In this document: one piece after another, positions 1-9,013 of the stretch
Position numbering within the stretch: position 1 is the first letter of the stretch
Layout: every line of letters begins with the position of its first letter
Source: CALKJU01 sp046349355
GTDB lineage: Bacteria; Pseudomonadota; Alphaproteobacteria; Geminicoccales; Geminicoccaceae
Direction of reading: 5' to 3'
Length of the DNA: 64,000 nt
NCBI GenBank assembly: GCA_046349355.1
Contig: JAXMCM010000017.1
Span: 1 to 64,000 of the forward strand
Notes under the pieces: model-generated
Told to the model about the DNA's origin: nothing
What the model saw: only the letters and a program-made list of their open reading frames with translations
Database searches by the model: none
Position numbers and translations under genes: made by a program

Positions 1-675
1 GACAGCCTCGGCAACCGCGGCCGGCTGGGTGCCGGCGACGTGCAGTGGATGACCGCCGGCAGCGGCATCCTCCACCAGGAGATGCCGCAGGGCGACGCGC
101 AGGGGCGGATGCACGGCTTCCAGCTGTGGGCGAACCTGCCGTCGTCGCTGAAGATGACCAAGCCGCGCTACCAGGACGTGCCGGGCTCGGCGATCCCCGA
201 GGTGATCGAGGACGACGGGACGGCGGTGCGGATCATCTGCGGCGAGTTCTGGGGCAAGCGCGGGCCGGTCGACGGCATCGCCGCCGAGCCGCGCTACCTC
301 GACATCTCGGTGCCGCCCGGCCGCCGGCGGACCTTCAAGGTCGAGGCCGGGCGCAGCGCCTTCGCCTACGTCTTCGCCGGCGCCGGCACCTTCCGCGACG
401 CCTCCGAGCCCATGGGCGTGCTGACCGAGCGCGAGGTCGACGGCCAGGAGATCGTCGTGCGCGAGCGCGCCGGCAACCGCTCGCTGGTCCTGTTCGGCAA
501 TGGCGACGAGGTCACGGTCCAGGCCGGCGACGAGGGTATCCGCTTCCTGCTGGTGTCGGGGCGGCCGCTCGAGGAGCCGGTGGCCTGGCACGGGCCCATC
601 GTGATGAACACCCGCCGCGAGCTGGAGCAGGCGGTGGCGGAGCTGCGCGCCGGCACCTTCATCAAGCACGGCTGA
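1..675 (+). CDS. Pirin family protein (5' end missing)
   Basis: C-terminal most of a pirin-like bicupin protein; the reading frame is open from base 1, so the true start lies upstream of the window. The visible part holds the N-terminal cupin tail with the family motif GSGILHQE (preceded by QWMTA) and then the C-terminal cupin (about 110 residues) with the ISVPPG segment. Pirins are Fe(II)-binding cytosolic proteins, some with quercetinase or redox-sensing activity; the substrate cannot be told here. A strong hairpin directly follows the stop. Family assignment is firm, function open. Confidence 0.9.
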   Translation, partial: DSLGNRGRLGAGDVQWMTAGSGILHQEMPQGDAQGRMHGFQLWANLPSSLKMTKPRYQDVPGSAIPEVIEDDGTAVRIICGEFWGKRGPVDGIAAEPRYLDISVPPGRRRTFKVEAGRSAFAYVFAGAGTFRDASEPMGVLTEREVDGQEIVVRERAGNRSLVLFGNGDEVTVQAGDEGIRFLLVSGRPLEEPVAWHGPIVMNTRRELEQAVAELRAGTFIKHG

Positions 676-677
676 CA

Positions 678-720
678 CCGGCCCGACCCTGCCGCGCTTG
701 ACAGCGGCAGAGTCGGCCGG
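678..720 (+). terminator. Hairpin terminator after pirin gene
   Basis: Long near-perfect stem: CTGCCGC at 689-695 pairs with GCGGCAG at 704-710, and after one mismatch CCGGCCCGAC (678-687) pairs with GTCGGCCGG (712-720) with one bulged C. The stem starts three bases after the pirin stop. No clear U-tract follows, so efficiency is uncertain. Confidence 0.6.
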
Positions 721-726
721 GACAAT
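698..726 (+). promoter_or_regulatory. Sigma70-type promoter for the isomerase/flavoprotein genes
   Basis: Perfect -35 hexamer TTGACA at 698-703, a 17-base spacer and GACAAT at 721-726 (four of six matches to TATAAT). It would start transcription near 733, about 120 bases before the isomerase ATG. It overlaps the 3' arm of the pirin terminator, so terminator and promoter share bases. Confidence 0.5.
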
Positions 727-854
727 TCCGGGTACGACGCAATCGATTTCGGGGCGGGCCAGCAGAGCCCCGCACGCGCGTCGTGTCAGGGACAGGACCC
801 GGCAGGCCAGGAGCGCGCCACGACGCCCGGCCGGTGCGGGCGGGGGAGGCGGTC

Positions 855-1697
855 ATGGCGTTCAAGTACGCGTTCAACACCTGGTGCTATGGCAGCTTCC
901 CGGTGTGGGTGCCGGCCTATCCGCTGGACGAGGTGGTCCGGCGGCTGGCACGCATGGGCTATGACGGCATCGAGATCGGCTGCGCCGCGCCGCATGCCTG
1001 GCCGGCGCATCTTGGTGCCGCCCGGCGGCGCGAGCTGAAGGCGTTGATGCAGGGCGAGGGCCTGCCCTGCACGAGCATGCTGCCGGCGCCCGGCGGCGGC
1101 CCCGGCAACAACCCGGCCTCGCCGCTGGCCGAGGAGCGCGCGGCGACGATCGCCCACTACAAGGAGATCGTCGACCTCGCCCACGATCTCGGCTGCGACA
1201 AGGTCATCTATGTCTGCGGCTGGCGCATCTTCGGCACCAGCCAGGCGCAGGCCTGGGAGTGGAGCCTCAAGGCGATCTCCGAGATCGCCGACCATGCCGC
1301 CGGCAAGGGCATCACCATGGTGCTGGAGCCGACCTCGGCCGACTCCAACCTGGTCGACACCGCCGGCGAGGCGCTGATGCTGCGCGAGCAGTGCGGGCGG
1401 GCCAACGTCAAGGTGATGTTCGACACCTTCCACGCCCTCTACCGCAACGAGCCGAGCTCCGACTACGTCTACGAGATGGCGCCGCACCTGGCGCACGTGC
1501 ACTTCGCCGACAGCGACCGGCTTCCGCCGGGCGAGGGGGCCTGCGACTGGTTCGGGGTGATGCAGGCGCTCAAGGACATCGGCTTCGGCGGGCACATCAC
1601 GATGGAGATCGGGTTCAACACCCGCAAGGCCGAGCCCGACCGCTACGCGCGGGCCTCGCTGGCCTTCCTGAAGGACCTCGAGAAGCGTCTCGGTTGA
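855..1697 (+). CDS. Sugar phosphate isomerase/epimerase (TIM barrel)
   Basis: 280-residue protein of the AP-endonuclease-2-like TIM-barrel family that includes xylose-isomerase-like, IolE/IolI and tagatose/psicose epimerase enzymes. Visible metal-ligand positions typical of the fold: a Glu in MVLEPTSAD, the Asp/His in MFDTFHA, the His pair in HLAHVHFAD and the late Glu in ITMEIGF. The ATG at 855 is chosen because GGGGGAGG lies just upstream; a longer frame from 783 lacks family similarity. It is followed 17 bases later by the flavoprotein gene, so the two are probably co-transcribed. The exact sugar is unknown; divalent metal dependence is inferred from the family. Confidence 0.85.
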   Translation: MAFKYAFNTWCYGSFPVWVPAYPLDEVVRRLARMGYDGIEIGCAAPHAWPAHLGAARRRELKALMQGEGLPCTSMLPAPGGGPGNNPASPLAEERAATIAHYKEIVDLAHDLGCDKVIYVCGWRIFGTSQAQAWEWSLKAISEIADHAAGKGITMVLEPTSADSNLVDTAGEALMLREQCGRANVKVMFDTFHALYRNEPSSDYVYEMAPHLAHVHFADSDRLPPGEGACDWFGVMQALKDIGFGGHITMEIGFNTRKAEPDRYARASLAFLKDLEKRLG

Positions 1698-1714
1698 CGG
1701 GGAGGGCCGGTGCC

Positions 1715-3784
1715 GTGACCTCCGCGCAGCCCTTTCCGCACCTGTTCAGCCCGCTGCAGCTGGCCGGCGTCGAGGTGCGCAACCGGCTGGTCTTCCAGCC
1801 GCACTTCACCAGCCTCGGCACCCGCGAGGGCATGCCGACCGACGACCACGCCGCCTATTTCGGCGAGCGCGCCGCCGGCGGGGTCGGGCTGATCGTGTTC
1901 GAGAGCCAGGCGGTGCACGAGACCGGCAAGATGTCGCGCCGGTTCGTCAACGCCTGGGATCCGGCGACGATCGCGCCGTTCCGCCGGGTGACGGACGCGG
2001 TCCATCGCAACGGTGCGAAGATCTTCGGCCAGCTCACCCATGCCGGGCACACGACGCTGGAGCGGCCGCCGGGCATGCTCTGGGCGCCGACGCAGATGCC
2101 GGAGCCGTCGAGCCACTTCACCACCAAGGCCATCGACGCCGACGACATCCGCGAGCTGATCGACGGCTTCGCCGCCAGCGCCCGCAACAACATGGAAGGC
2201 GGCTTCGACGGCATCGAGATCAAGGTGGCGCATGACGGGCTGCTGCGCTCGTTCTGCTCGCCATTCTTCAACCGCCGCACCGACCGCTATGGCGGCTCGT
2301 TCGAGAACCGGATGCGGCTGTCGGTCGAGGTGCTGGAGGCGATCCGCAAGGCGATCGGGCCGGGCGTGCCGCTGGGCATCCGGCTGTGCGTCGAGGAGTT
2401 CACGCCGTTCGGCTACGACGCCGAGTACGGCGTCCGGATGGCCGAGCATTTCCAGGCCACCGGGCTGGTCGACTACTTCAACTCGGATGCCGGCTCGTTC
2501 TCGAGCTTCTGGATGGAGATCCCGCCGGCGGCCGTGCCCACCGACGTCTTCCGCCGGCTCAACGTGGCGCTAAAGAAGGCGAGCCGGCTGCCTGTGGTGG
2601 CCTTCGGCCGGATCACGCCGCCGCGGCTCGGCGAGGAGATGGTGGCCGCCGGCGAGGCCGACCTGATCGGCATGGCCCGGCAGTTCGTCGCCGATCCCGA
2701 CACCGCCAACAAGATGAAGGCCGGCCGCGCCGACCTCGTGCGCATCTGCCTGTCCTGCAACGACGGCTGCGTCTACCAGGTGATGCAGGAGAAGGGCATC
2801 CGCTGCGTCCAGAACCCGTCGGCCGGGCGCGAGCGGCTGCATAGCCACCGCATGGTCGGCAAGGCGGAGGCCACCAAGCACGTGGTCGTCGTCGGCGGCG
2901 GGCCCTCCGGTCTCAAGACCGCCGAGATCGCCGCCATGCGCGGGCACAAGGTGACGGTGCTCGAGCGCGAGCGCGCGGTCGGCGGGCAGGTGCGCCTCGC
3001 CCAGGTCCAGCCCGAGCACCAGACCGTCGGCGAGGTCACGTCCTATCTCGAGGCCATCGTCGCCGAGCTCGGCGTCGATGTGCGGGTGCGGACCGAGGCG
3101 ACGCCGGAGCTGCTGAAGGGCCTGGGTGCGGACGTCATCGTCGTGGCGACGGGCTCGGAGCCCAACCTGCCGAACGAGCCGCGCGACGGCGCCGCCCGGG
3201 CGCGGGCGCTGGGCTACCAGGTGCTGCCGGAGGTGCCCGGCATCGACCAGGACTTCGTCGTCTCGGCCGACCGCGTCCTGTCGGGCGAGGTCAACCCGAG
3301 CGGCCATGTCGTGCTGGTCGACAGCAACGGCCACTGGGAGGCGTCGGGCACGGCCGAGTACCTTGCCGACCTCGGCTGCCGGGTCGAGCTGGTCTGCGGC
3401 GGGCTGGTCATCGGCTCCGACATCGAGGACGGCAACCGGACGTTGTTCCACCGCCGGGCGGCGATCAAGGGCATCCGGATGCGGCCGGGCCAGGCGCTGG
3501 TCGAGATCGGCGAGCGGCGGGTCGGCATCAGCGCCACGTTCAGTGACGCCGACGCCATCGGCTGGGCCAACTACCTGCTGATGCCCGGCGACGTCGAGTG
3601 GATCGAGGACGTCGACTGGGTGGTGCCGGTGATCGGGCGCCGCTCGCGGGTCGACCTTTACATGGCGCTGAAGGAGGACCCGGCACTGGCCGGGACCCGG
3701 ATCGAGCGGCTGGGCGACTGCGTCGTGCCGCGGCTGCTCCAGGCGACGCTGACCGAGGCCTTCGATTTCGCCCGGACTCTCTGA
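1715..3784 (+). CDS. NADH:flavin oxidoreductase, 2,4-dienoyl-CoA reductase/trimethylamine dehydrogenase type
   Basis: 689 residues. The N-terminal ~340 residues form an old-yellow-enzyme FMN barrel (FGQLTHAGH, RTDRYGGSFENR motifs). Then comes an iron-sulfur motif with cysteines 345, 348, 352 and 364, spacing CX2CX3CX11C, exactly that of the 4Fe-4S site of E. coli FadH and trimethylamine dehydrogenase. The C-terminal half has two dinucleotide-binding folds, the first with VVVGGGPSGL near residue 390. Family members reduce enoyl-CoAs or demethylate methylated amines; which applies is not visible. GTG start at 1715 preceded by GGGGAGGG. Sits between an isomerase and a LacI regulator, suggesting a catabolic role. 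Confidence 0.85.
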   Translation: MTSAQPFPHLFSPLQLAGVEVRNRLVFQPHFTSLGTREGMPTDDHAAYFGERAAGGVGLIVFESQAVHETGKMSRRFVNAWDPATIAPFRRVTDAVHRNGAKIFGQLTHAGHTTLERPPGMLWAPTQMPEPSSHFTTKAIDADDIRELIDGFAASARNNMEGGFDGIEIKVAHDGLLRSFCSPFFNRRTDRYGGSFENRMRLSVEVLEAIRKAIGPGVPLGIRLCVEEFTPFGYDAEYGVRMAEHFQATGLVDYFNSDAGSFSSFWMEIPPAAVPTDVFRRLNVALKKASRLPVVAFGRITPPRLGEEMVAAGEADLIGMARQFVADPDTANKMKAGRADLVRICLSCNDGCVYQVMQEKGIRCVQNPSAGRERLHSHRMVGKAEATKHVVVVGGGPSGLKTAEIAAMRGHKVTVLERERAVGGQVRLAQVQPEHQTVGEVTSYLEAIVAELGVDVRVRTEATPELLKGLGADVIVVATGSEPNLPNEPRDGAARARALGYQVLPEVPGIDQDFVVSADRVLSGEVNPSGHVVLVDSNGHWEASGTAEYLADLGCRVELVCGGLVIGSDIEDGNRTLFHRRAAIKGIRMRPGQALVEIGERRVGISATFSDADAIGWANYLLMPGDVEWIEDVDWVVPVIGRRSRVDLYMALKEDPALAGTRIERLGDCVVPRLLQATLTEAFDFARTL

Positions 3785-3906
3785 AGCGATCCGGCATACG
3801 CCAATGTGACGGTGGCGAGTCGGCCGCGCGGTTGCGCGCATTGTCGGCACGCCCCGGCATCGTTAAGGCGTTGCCGGCAGACTTGCGGGGTGCGGTAGCC
3901 GAGCGG

Positions 3907-4944
3907 ATGGCGACGATCTACGACGTGGCGCGTGAAGCCGGCGTGTCGGCCGCCACGGTCTCGCACGTCATCAACAATTCCCGCTTCGTCTCGCTGGAGA
4001 AGCGCGAGCGGGTCCAGGAGGCGATCCGCAAGCTGCGCTACCGGCGCGACGCCATCGCCCGCAGCCTGCGCCAGTCGCGGACCAGCTCGATCGGGCTGAT
4101 GATCTCCGACATCACCAACCCCTACTTCGCCGACGTGGTGCGCGGCGTCGAGGACGTCGTCTACGGCCGCGGCGACCGCTACAACCTGATCCTGTGCAAC
4201 ACCGAGGAGGATCCGGCGCGCGAGGCCGCCTATCTCGAGGTGCTGCAGGAAAAGCGGATCGACGGGCTGGTCATGGCGCCGGCCGGCGGCAACCACGAGG
4301 TGCTGCAGGAGCTGCTCGACGACGGCATGCCGCTGGTCATGGTCGACCGGCACCTGCCCGGCGTGGCGGCGGATGCGGTGATCGTCGACAACCGCGACGC
4401 GGCTCGCCGGCTGGTGACGCACCTGCTGACGCTCGGCCGCTCGCGGATCGCCGTGCTGCGGGCGCGGCTGCTGGTCAGCACCATCGACGACCGCATCGAC
4501 GGCTGGCGCGACGCGCTGCTCGCCGCCGGCGAGACGCCGGACGAGGACGCCATCGTGGTCAGCGAGTCGGCGATCGACGAGGCGCTGGCCGCCGGCCGCT
4601 CGCTGCTCGACCGCGGCGTCTGGCCGGACGCGGTGTTCTGCACCAACAACTTCATGACCCTCGGGATGATGCGCGCGCTGGCCGAGCGGCGTCTGCGCTG
4701 CCCCGAGGACGTGGCCGTCGTCAGCTTCGACGACTTCCCCTGGTCGACCGGGTTCCGCCCGCTGCTCACCGCGGTGGCGCAGCCGGCCTACGAGATCGGG
4801 CGGACAGCCGCCGAGATGCTGTTCGACCGGATCGACGGCGTGCGCGCCGGGCCGGCCGAGGAGCGCGTCCTGCCGACGACGATGATCGTGCGCGAGAGCT
4901 GCGGTGCCGAGCTGCCGCGCGGCGGGCGGCGGCGCTCAGGCTGA
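3907..4944 (+). CDS. LacI family transcriptional regulator
   Basis: 345-residue regulator. The N-terminal helix-turn-helix is canonical (TIYDVAREAGVSAATVSHVIN, residues 3-23, followed by the hinge RSLRQSRTSSIGLMI). The rest is a periplasmic-binding-protein-like effector domain with the conserved D-F-P/W segment FDDFPW near residue 278. It probably senses a sugar or phosphosugar and controls the upstream isomerase/flavoprotein genes or the galactoside locus downstream. ATG 3907 is the first start giving the standard DNA-binding N-terminus. It ends head-to-head with the AraC gene, overlapping its 3' end by nine bases. Confidence 0.92.
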   Translation: MATIYDVAREAGVSAATVSHVINNSRFVSLEKRERVQEAIRKLRYRRDAIARSLRQSRTSSIGLMISDITNPYFADVVRGVEDVVYGRGDRYNLILCNTEEDPAREAAYLEVLQEKRIDGLVMAPAGGNHEVLQELLDDGMPLVMVDRHLPGVAADAVIVDNRDAARRLVTHLLTLGRSRIAVLRARLLVSTIDDRIDGWRDALLAAGETPDEDAIVVSESAIDEALAAGRSLLDRGVWPDAVFCTNNFMTLGMMRALAERRLRCPEDVAVVSFDDFPWSTGFRPLLTAVAQPAYEIGRTAAEMLFDRIDGVRAGPAEERVLPTTMIVRESCGAELPRGGRRRSG

Positions 4945-5778
4945 GACGGCGGCCGTGCGGCGGCGGTGCTCGTCGCGGAACTGGCGCGGCGTCACCCCGA
5001 CCGAGCGGGTGAAGGCGTCGTAGAACCGGCTGACCGAGCCGAAGCCGCTCTCGAAGGCGACCCGGGCGATCTCGAGGTCGGTCGACAGCAGCATCGCCTG
5101 CGCCTGGCTCAGCCGCTGGCGGACGACGTACTGGCCGACGGTGAGGCCGAGCGAGCGCTTGAACAGGGCCATGGCATAGTTGGCGTGCAGGCCGACCGCC
5201 TGGGCGACCTCCTCGACGGACAGCCGGCGGTCGAGGTTCTCGGCGATGAAGCGGGCCATCTGCTGCGCCTTGGCCATCGGCCGGGCCTCGGGCGGCAGCG
5301 GCTGCTCGCCGGCCTTGCCGGTGACGTCGGTCCAGCCCTCGACGTCGATGCGGCGGACCCGGGCCTGCAGCTCCTGGCGGACGAGGTCGGCGCGGCGCCG
5401 GTCGCCGGTCTCGAGATCCTTGTGCCAGCGCAGGAACAGGCTGGCATCCAGCGCGTCGACCTCGCGGGCCACCAAGAGCCCACCCTTGAGCACGGCCGAC
5501 TTCAGGGCCGCGCATTCGGGCAGCTCGAGGAAGCTGGCGATCGGCAGGTAGAGGCACACGAAGCTCGTCGGCTCCGCGATCTCGATGCAGCGGTGCGGCA
5601 CGGTGCCCCAGAACACCGCCAGCTGGCCGGCGGCGAGGCTGCGCATCTCGCCGCTGAACAGGTAGGTCATCCGTCCCTCGAGGACGAAGTTGACCTCGAC
5701 CTCGCTGTGGATGTGGGCCTCGGCCATCAGCCTGACGCGCGTGTAGCGCGCGACCGAGGTGATATCGACCAGCTCCAC
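4936..5778 (-). CDS. AraC family regulator with cupin sensor domain
   Basis: 280-residue AraC/XylS regulator. Residues 1-100 look like a cupin effector domain (AHIHSEVEVNFVLEG, AGQLAVFWGTVPH). The last ~100 residues carry two helix-turn-helix motifs (RLSVEEVAQAVGLHANYAM and IARVAFESGFGSVSRFYDAF). GTG 5778 is chosen: AAGG lies immediately before it and it leaves a 162-base intergenic region; an ATG at 5880 would add ~34 residues with no family similarity. It is divergent from the sugar ABC transporter/galactosidase genes and is their likely activator. Confidence 0.88.
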   Translation of the reverse strand: MELVDITSVARYTRVRLMAEAHIHSEVEVNFVLEGRMTYLFSGEMRSLAAGQLAVFWGTVPHRCIEIAEPTSFVCLYLPIASFLELPECAALKSAVLKGGLLVAREVDALDASLFLRWHKDLETGDRRRADLVRQELQARVRRIDVEGWTDVTGKAGEQPLPPEARPMAKAQQMARFIAENLDRRLSVEEVAQAVGLHANYAMALFKRSLGLTVGQYVVRQRLSQAQAMLLSTDLEIARVAFESGFGSVSRFYDAFTRSVGVTPRQFRDEHRRRTAAVSA

Positions 5779-5940
5779 CCTTGCTGCCTGCCCTGACCTT
5801 AGGATCCGGGAAAAGAATAGGCACGAAACCGGATGCGGCGCCAGCCGCGGCGGCCCATCCTCCAGTCTGACACGCTGCATCGTCCGGCCAGTCCCCCGGC
5901 CGGGCCATGCGGCGCAAGGGATCTTCAGGGAGCGGAACGA

Positions 5941-7176
5941 ATGACCCTGCACACGCTGCGGGCGGCGCTGTTCGGCGCCACCGCGATGCTCATGGCCACG
6001 CAGGCCGACGCCGGCACCCTCGTCATCAACGCCGACACCTCCGACCCGGCGCCGCGCGCCGCCTGGGAGGCGACGGTCGAGGCCTTCAAGAAGGCCAATC
6101 CGGACGTCGAGGTGAAGTTCAACGTCTACGACCACGAGAGCTACAAGAAGTCGATCCGCAACTGGCTGACCAGCGCGTCGCCGGACGTGGTCTACTGGTA
6201 TGTCGGCAACCGGATGGCGCAGTTCGTCAAGCCGGGCCTGCTCGAGGACGTCAGCTCGGTATTCACCGACCAGGTGAAGGCCGAGATGGGCAACGTCGCG
6301 ACCGGCCTCGTCACCGTCGACGGCAAGCAGTACGGCGTGCCCTACACCTACTACCAGTGGGGCATCTACTACCGGAAGGACCTGCTCGACGCGGCCGGCG
6401 TGACCGCCCCGCCCAAGACCTGGGAGGAGTTCGTCGACGCCTGCGGCAAGATCAAGGCCAGCGGCGTCGAGCCCATCGCCATCGGCTCCAAGGACCTGTG
6501 GCCGACCGCCGGCTGGTTCGACTACCTCAACATGCGCATCAACGGCCTCGAGTTCCACATGGAGCTGATGGCCGGCAAGGTGCCCTACACCGACGACCGC
6601 GTCCGCGCGGTGTTCGCCAAGTGGGGCGAGCTCCTCGACAAGGGCTGCTTCGTCAAGAACCACGCCTCGGTCAGCTGGCAGGAGAGCCAGTCGCTGCTCT
6701 ACCAGGGCAAGGCGGCCATGATGCTGATCGGCAACTTCATCGTCCCCAACTTCCCGCCGGAAGTGAAGGACAAGATGGAGTTCGTGGCGTTCCCGAAGAT
6801 CAATCCGGAGATCGGCGACTACGAGGATGCGCCGATGGATTCGATCCACATCCCGGCGAAGGCTCAGAACAAGGAGGACGCCAAGAAGTTCCTGGCGTTC
6901 GTCGCCCAGGCCGACGTCCAGGAGGCGATCAACAAGGCGCTGCTGCAGGTGCCGGTCAACCAGAAGGCCGCCGTCGCCGACGACCGCTTCCTCAAGGCCG
7001 GCCAGGAGCTGCTCACCCATGCCGACGGCATCGCCCAGTTCTTCGACCGCGACACCAGCGAGGACCTGGCAACCATCGGCATGAAGGGCTTCCAGGAGTT
7101 CATGATCAAGCCGGACCGGCTGGACAAGGTCCTCGAGGACCTCGAGCGCGCCCGCAAGCGCATCTACAAGTCCTGA
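5941..7176 (+). CDS. Sugar ABC transporter, extracellular solute-binding protein
   Basis: 411 residues with a Sec signal peptide (MTLHTLRAALFGATAMLMATQADA, split here only for description of residues 1-24) and a family 1 solute-binding fold (VINADTSDPAPRAAWE, WEEFVDACGKIKASG, AAMMLIGNF). These proteins deliver mono- or oligosaccharides to a MalFG-type permease in the inner membrane. ATG 5941 follows GGGAG at a nine-base spacing. First gene of a probable operon with two permeases, GH36, ATPase and GH42 genes, so the ligand is likely a galactose-containing oligosaccharide (inference). Confidence 0.92.
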   Translation: MTLHTLRAALFGATAMLMATQADAGTLVINADTSDPAPRAAWEATVEAFKKANPDVEVKFNVYDHESYKKSIRNWLTSASPDVVYWYVGNRMAQFVKPGLLEDVSSVFTDQVKAEMGNVATGLVTVDGKQYGVPYTYYQWGIYYRKDLLDAAGVTAPPKTWEEFVDACGKIKASGVEPIAIGSKDLWPTAGWFDYLNMRINGLEFHMELMAGKVPYTDDRVRAVFAKWGELLDKGCFVKNHASVSWQESQSLLYQGKAAMMLIGNFIVPNFPPEVKDKMEFVAFPKINPEIGDYEDAPMDSIHIPAKAQNKEDAKKFLAFVAQADVQEAINKALLQVPVNQKAAVADDRFLKAGQELLTHADGIAQFFDRDTSEDLATIGMKGFQEFMIKPDRLDKVLEDLERARKRIYKS

Positions 7177-7191
7177 TCTTCGGCTCCCGAC

Positions 7192-7220
7192 GCGCCGGCG
7201 GCCTCGCGCCGCCGGTGCGC
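7192..7220 (+). other. Intercistronic hairpin after binding-protein gene
   Basis: CGGCGGC at 7196-7202 pairs with GCCGCCG at 7208-7214, extended by GCGC (7192-7195) pairing with GCGC at 7217-7220 across a two-base bulge. There is no U-tract. Position between binding protein and permease genes fits an mRNA-stabilising element or weak attenuator that keeps the binding protein more abundant. Confidence 0.5.
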
Positions 7221-7241
7221 TAGCCCCGAGGAAGACCCGGC

Positions 7242-8159
7242 ATGGCGGTTGCGATGGGCGGGAGCGGCGCTCCCGTGATCCCCGACACGTGGTGGCGCCG
7301 CCACCAGATGGCGCTGACACCGATCCTGCTGCTGCTGCCGGCGGTCGTGCTGTTCACGATCTTCGTGCTGTGGCCGATCGCCGATTCGGTCTGGCTGTCG
7401 CTGCACGACTGGGACGCGGTCAGCGAGCCGACCTGGGTCGGCCTCGGCAACTACCGCGAGCTGGCCGAGGACCCGGTCTTCTGGACGTCCATCGCCAACA
7501 ACATCTGGTGGCTCGTCCTGTTCATGCTGGCCCCGGTGTTCGGCCTCGCCGTGGCGCTGTTCCTGAACCAGACGGTGTGGGGCATCCGCCTCGTCAAGTC
7601 CCTGTTCTTCTTCCCGTTCGTCATCAGCCAGGTCGTCGTCGGCCTGGTCTTTTCGTGGTTCTTCAACGCCGAGTTCGGCCTGCTCAACGAGATGCTGCGC
7701 GGCATCGGGCTGGAGCCCATCGCCCTGCTCGAGGACGAGCGCTGGGCGACGCCGGCGATCATCGTCGCCGGCCTGTGGCCGCAGACCGCCTACTGCATGA
7801 TCCTCTACCTGACCGGGCTGACCGCCATCAATCCGGAGCTGATCGAGGCCGCCCGCATGGACGGCGCCAGGGGCTGGCGGCTGCTGTGGAACATCGTCCT
7901 GCCGCAGCTGCGGCCGGCGACGTTCATCGCCGTGGTCGTCTGCGTCGTGGGGGCGTTGCGCAGCTTCGACCTCGTCTCGATCATGACCCTGGGCGGCCCC
8001 TACAACAGCTCGAACGTGCTCGCCTACTACATGTACGAGACCACGTTCCTGCAGTACCGGGTCGGCTACGGCGCCGCCATCGCCACGGTGCTGTTCCTGA
8101 TCATGGACGTCTACATCGCCTTCTTCCTGTGGCGGATGCTCCGCCAGGAGCGGCGCTGA
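7242..8159 (+). CDS. Sugar ABC transporter permease (MalF-like)
   Basis: 305-residue inner-membrane protein of the MalF/UgpA type. It opens with a short cytoplasmic tail, then hydrophobic helices (PILLLLPAVVLFTIFVLWPI near residues 28-47) and shows the cytoplasmic EAA loop EAARMDGARGWRLLW with ILPQLRPA behind it, the ATPase docking site. About six membrane segments are visible. The stop shares one base with the ATG of the next permease gene, so the two are translationally coupled. Forms the heterodimeric channel with that partner. Confidence 0.92.
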   Translation: MAVAMGGSGAPVIPDTWWRRHQMALTPILLLLPAVVLFTIFVLWPIADSVWLSLHDWDAVSEPTWVGLGNYRELAEDPVFWTSIANNIWWLVLFMLAPVFGLAVALFLNQTVWGIRLVKSLFFFPFVISQVVVGLVFSWFFNAEFGLLNEMLRGIGLEPIALLEDERWATPAIIVAGLWPQTAYCMILYLTGLTAINPELIEAARMDGARGWRLLWNIVLPQLRPATFIAVVVCVVGALRSFDLVSIMTLGGPYNSSNVLAYYMYETTFLQYRVGYGAAIATVLFLIMDVYIAFFLWRMLRQERR

Positions 8160-9013
8160 TGTTTCCCGCCCCCATCGAGAAGGCGTCGCCGTTCGCGCGC
8201 GCCTCCTACAAGGTGGCCCTGCCGGTGGCCCTGATCGTCTGGCTGCTGCCGCTGTTCGCGGTGGCCCTGACCTCGGTGCGCTCGATCGAGGACCTCAACC
8301 GCGGCAACTTCTGGGGCTGGCCGGACCGGGTCAACTTCATCGAGAACTACACGGCGGTCTTCACCGGCTCGCCGATGGCGACGTTCATCCTCAACAGCCT
8401 GATCATCACCATCCCGGCGGTCGCCGGGGCGGTGGCGCTGGCGACCATGGCCGGCTTCGCCCTGGCCAAGTACAACTTCCGCGGCAACCTGGTCCTGTTC
8501 GCGCTGTTCATCGCCGGCAACTTCGTGCCGTTCCAGATCCTCATGATCCCGGTGCGGGACCTGATGATCAACACGATCCCGCTCTACGACACGCACTGGG
8601 CGCTGATCGTCTTCCACATTGCCTTCCAGACCGGCTTCTGCACCCTGTTCATGCGCAACTTCATCCGCCAGCTGCCTGACGCGCTGGTCGAGGCGGCGCG
8701 CATCGAGGGGGTCAGCGAGCTCAAGATCTTCTGGCACGTCATCCTGCCGCTGGTGCGGCCGGCGCTGGCGGCCCTGTCGGTGCTGATCTTCACCTTCGTC
8801 TGGAACGACTATTTCTGGTCGCTGGTGCTGGTGCAGTCGGACGACGTGCGGCCGGTGACGGCGGGCCTGCAGTCGCTCAAGGGCATGTGGCTGGCCTCCT
8901 GGCAGCTGATCTCGGCCGGCTCGATCATCGCCGCGATCCCGCCGGTGCTGATGTTCTTCCTGATGCAGCGCCACTTCATCGCCGGCCTGACGCTCGGGGC
9001 GACGAAGGAATGA
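8159..9013 (+). CDS. Sugar ABC transporter permease (MalG-like)
   Basis: 284-residue MalG/UgpE-type permease. Hydrophobic N-terminal helix from about residue 17, EAA loop EAARIEGVSELKIFWHV and ILPLVRPA, and the family C-terminus FLMQRHFIAGLTLGATKE, in which GLT-GA-K is characteristic. The TGATG junction overlaps the upstream permease stop, and its own stop overlaps the GH36 start (ATGA). Partner of the upstream permease. Confidence 0.92.
   Translation: MFPAPIEKASPFARASYKVALPVALIVWLLPLFAVALTSVRSIEDLNRGNFWGWPDRVNFIENYTAVFTGSPMATFILNSLIITIPAVAGAVALATMAGFALAKYNFRGNLVLFALFIAGNFVPFQILMIPVRDLMINTIPLYDTHWALIVFHIAFQTGFCTLFMRNFIRQLPDALVEAARIEGVSELKIFWHVILPLVRPALAALSVLIFTFVWNDYFWSLVLVQSDDVRPVTAGLQSLKGMWLASWQLISAGSIIAAIPPVLMFFLMQRHFIAGLTLGATKE

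Noticed and set aside
1259..1714. Upstream extension of the flavoprotein frame, adding ~150 residues
   Set aside because: It is an out-of-frame shadow of the isomerase gene with Arg/Ala-rich composition; the family N-terminus begins at the GTG at 1715.
3785..3906. LacI-type operator before the LacI gene
   Set aside because: Several GC-rich half-symmetric words exist but none forms a convincing palindrome with the central CG expected for LacI sites.
5779..7320. Long minus-strand frame continuing upstream of the AraC gene
   Set aside because: It is antisense to the binding-protein gene and has no recognisable domain; high GC content leaves such frames open by chance.
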